A DNA stretch of 7,411 nt from Zeimonas sp964481165 (GTDB taxonomy: Bacteria > Pseudomonadota > Gammaproteobacteria > Burkholderiales > Burkholderiaceae_E): NCBI GenBank assembly GCA_964481165.1, contig CAYZYC010000114.1, forward strand, positions 1 to 7,411, given 5' to 3'. The notes beneath the pieces are model-generated. The model was not told where the DNA came from. It was given only the letters and a program-made list of their open reading frames with translations, and ran no database searches. Shown here piece after piece: positions 6,033-7,411 of this stretch. The translations under genes were made by a program, and so were the position numbers. Positions within the stretch are counted from its first letter, which is position 1; each line of letters opens with the position of its first letter.

Positions 6033-6422
6033 CTACACTGTCCCGCTCTCGCGCCCGAGCATTCCGACTGCGTCGCGTACGGTCTGCCCGATGGCGAGTC
6101 CGGCCGCGCGCGCGCATCCGTTGACCCCGGTCAGGACGCCCGATTCGAAGCCGTCGCGCGCATCGCCGATGCGCGCCGAATCGTGCGAATACACGGCGCA
6201 GGCGACGTCGATCTCGTCGAGCAGTTCGAGCGCGACGATCCCCGCGCGCTGCTTGCCGATGCCTGCGTCGTTGAAGAACACCGCGTGCGGACGAGACGGA
6301 GCGCCCGTCACGAAGCCCGTCGACGACGCGCCGCCGTGCGAACCGCTGACGATGACGCCGCCGGCGCACGACGCGTCGATCGCGGTGATCGTGTCGAGCA
6401 GGAACAGCCTGCGCTGCTTCAT
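6033..6422 (-). CDS. Conserved-looking protein of unknown function
   Basis: I do not recognise this 129-residue protein with certainty and assign no function. It starts at an ATG preceded by GGGGAGG with a 4-nt spacer, and has no signal peptide or membrane helix. The composition is that of a small soluble alpha/beta protein. Segments that look constrained are GGVIVSGSHGGAS (21-33), HAVFFNDAGIGKQRAGIVALELLD (46-69), SARIGDARDGFESGV (82-96) and VNGCARAAGLAIGQTV (100-115). The many glycines, the strand-turn patterns and the HGG and DAGIGK motifs suggest a ligand-binding or enzymatic domain rather than a spurious frame. DAGIGK resembles a P-loop only superficially. It lies 90 bp upstream of the rhomboid gene on the same strand and may share its transcript; it is divergent from the hydrolase gene. 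Confidence 0.75.
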   Translation of the reverse strand: MKQRRLFLLDTITAIDASCAGGVIVSGSHGGASSTGFVTGAPSRPHAVFFNDAGIGKQRAGIVALELLDEIDVACAVYSHDSARIGDARDGFESGVLTGVNGCARAAGLAIGQTVRDAVGMLGRESGTV

Positions 6423-6440
6423 CGCGCCTCCCCGGAAAGC

Positions 6441-6454
6441 GGCCGCAAGCGGCC
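6441..6454. promoter_or_regulatory. Perfect inverted repeat just upstream of the 129-residue gene
   Basis: GGCCGC-AA-GCGGCC is a perfect two-arm repeat (6-bp arms) starting 19 bp upstream of the start codon and adjoining the ribosome-binding site. The octamer AAGCGGCC also occurs as a direct repeat at 6437-6444 and 6447-6454. It could be a repressor site or a leader hairpin that affects translation initiation. No protein is known to bind it. Confidence 0.35.
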
Positions 6455-6481
6455 CTCGGGTGCACCGTAGCGCGAATCGTC

Positions 6482-6555
6482 GTCCGGATGAAGAGTCGCC
6501 GGTCCGTATGACGATCGAGGTCCGCATGACGGTCGGAGTCCGGATGAAGCTTCGA
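6482..6555. repeat. Four-copy degenerate tandem repeat in the divergent promoter region
   Basis: The motif GTCCGNATGANG recurs at 6482, 6502, 6520 and 6538, spacings 20, 18 and 18 bp, with a partly conserved TCG following. Units 2 and 3 differ at few positions; units 1 and 4 share GTCCGGATGAAG. The array ends about 40 bp before the hydrolase start and begins about 60 bp upstream of the start of the divergent small gene. It could be an array of regulator-binding sites for either gene. In one plus-strand frame units 2-4 would read VRM-xxx repeats, but no ribosome-binding site or known protein supports coding. Confidence 0.7.
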
Positions 6556-6596
6556 CGCCGATTCGGCTATCGTCACGTACCGGAAGCCGATCGCCG

Positions 6597-7391
6597 ATGG
6601 CCACTTTCCTCACGATCGCCGCGGCACTGCTCGCGTTTCCCGCGGCGATGTACCTGATGCAGGATCGCCTGCTCTACTTCCCCGAGCCGGCGACCGTGGA
6701 GCAGGTCGTCCCGGCGGGCCTGCGCGCGTGGCCGTCGCCCGAAGACTTCCGCGGCCTCGTCGCCGAACCCGACGCGCCCGCGCGTGCGACCGCGATCGTC
6801 TTCCACGGCAACGCGGGGCACGCGGGCCATCGTGCGTTCTACGCGCGGGCGCTCGTCCCGCTCGGCGTGCGCGTCGTGCTCGCCGAATATCCCGGCTACG
6901 GCCCGCGCGACGGCAAGCCCGGCGAACGCGCGTTCGTCGCCGACGCCATCGAGACCGTCGAGCGCGTGCATCGCGACTACGGCGGCAGGCTGGTGCTGGT
7001 CGGCGAATCGCTGGGCGCTGCGGTCGCCGCCGCTGCCGGCGCGCACCACCGCGAACGCGTCGCAGGCCTGCTGCTCGTGACGCCCTGGGATCGACTCGCC
7101 AACGTGGGGGCGCACCACTACCGCTGGCTGCCGGTGCAGTGGATGCTGCGCGACCGCTACGACAACGTGCAGAGCCTGTCGGCCTTCGATCGTCCGATCG
7201 TCGTTGCCGTCGCCGCGCAGGACCGGATCGTGCCGGCACGATTCGGGAGCGCGCTGCACGATGCGCTGCAGGGGCCCAGGCGCCTGGTCGTCATCGAGGG
7301 CAGCGACCACAACGATTGGCCGGTCCATGTCGATCCGGGCTGGTGGCGCGACGTCATCGATTTCGCATTGTCCGGAACCCGGGTTCGATGA
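6597..7391 (+). CDS. Membrane-anchored alpha/beta hydrolase, BEM46/ABHD13-like
   Basis: This 264-residue serine hydrolase has an N-terminal hydrophobic helix (2-21) followed by MQDRLLYFPEP, the typical opening of the BEM46/ABHD13 group. The helix likely tethers the enzyme to the inner membrane. Catalytic features are in order: HGNAG (70-74) for the oxyanion hole, AEYPGYG (96-102), nucleophile S138 in GESLG (136-140), acid D209 in AAQDRIVP, and base H238 in GSDHND. The triad is complete. The start ATG at 6597 has GGAAG 10 nt upstream, a modest ribosome-binding site; it is the natural start given the anchor. The gene is divergent from the 129-residue gene, with 174 bp between them. Family members are esterase- or thioesterase-like with mostly unknown physiological substrates, so the substrate is left open. 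Only 20 bp follow the stop in the window. Confidence 0.92.
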   Translation: MATFLTIAAALLAFPAAMYLMQDRLLYFPEPATVEQVVPAGLRAWPSPEDFRGLVAEPDAPARATAIVFHGNAGHAGHRAFYARALVPLGVRVVLAEYPGYGPRDGKPGERAFVADAIETVERVHRDYGGRLVLVGESLGAAVAAAAGAHHRERVAGLLLVTPWDRLANVGAHHYRWLPVQWMLRDRYDNVQSLSAFDRPIVVAVAAQDRIVPARFGSALHDALQGPRRLVVIEGSDHNDWPVHVDPGWWRDVIDFALSGTRVR

Positions 7392-7411
7392 CTCGGGCCT
7401 TCGACTCGGGC

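Overview
The window is GC-rich bacterial DNA with tightly packed genes and strong third-position GC bias. It looks like a proteobacterium, most plausibly a betaproteobacterium of the Burkholderiales type. That placement is inferred from composition and gene style; no rRNA or marker gene is present. A run of exactly 100 Ns (5237-5336) is an assembly gap, so the window is two contigs joined by scaffolding and the distance across the join is unknown.

Left contig (1-5236). Positions 1-327 hold no convincing gene but are rich in repeats: a large imperfect palindrome (3-42), a diverged 40-bp direct repeat with an 84-bp period whose copies carry a small hairpin, a minisatellite of 19-21 bp units (about 168-275), and GC-rich stem-loops just past the end of livM. 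From 5070 down to 328, on the minus strand, lies a complete branched-chain/hydrophobic amino acid (HAAT) ABC importer operon transcribed livK-livG-livF-livH-livM. It encodes a periplasmic binding protein, two ATPases and two permeases. The last four genes are coupled by 4-bp stop/start overlaps (livG/livF GTGA, livF/livH ATGA) and a 5-bp gap (livH/livM), while 48 bp separate livK from livG. LivF has an odd N-terminal extension made of a 24-bp tandem repeat that starts exactly at the livG/livF overlap.

Right contig (5337-7411). Minus strand: a rhomboid-family intramembrane serine protease (start best placed at 5942) and, upstream, a 129-residue protein of unknown function with conserved-looking motifs (6033-6422). 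Plus strand: a BEM46/ABHD13-like alpha/beta hydrolase with an N-terminal membrane anchor (6597-7391). The 174-bp divergent region between the last two genes holds a four-copy degenerate tandem repeat (18-20 bp units) and a perfect GC-rich inverted repeat next to the start of the small gene.

The importer genes are ordinary in function: LivK captures substrate in the periplasm, LivH and LivM form the channel, and LivG and LivF power it. No transport link to the right-hand genes can be shown. I found no clearly new multi-gene system. The least explained items are the repeat cluster at the left edge, the repeat-encoded LivF N-terminus, the unknown 129-residue protein and the tandem repeat in the divergent promoter region.
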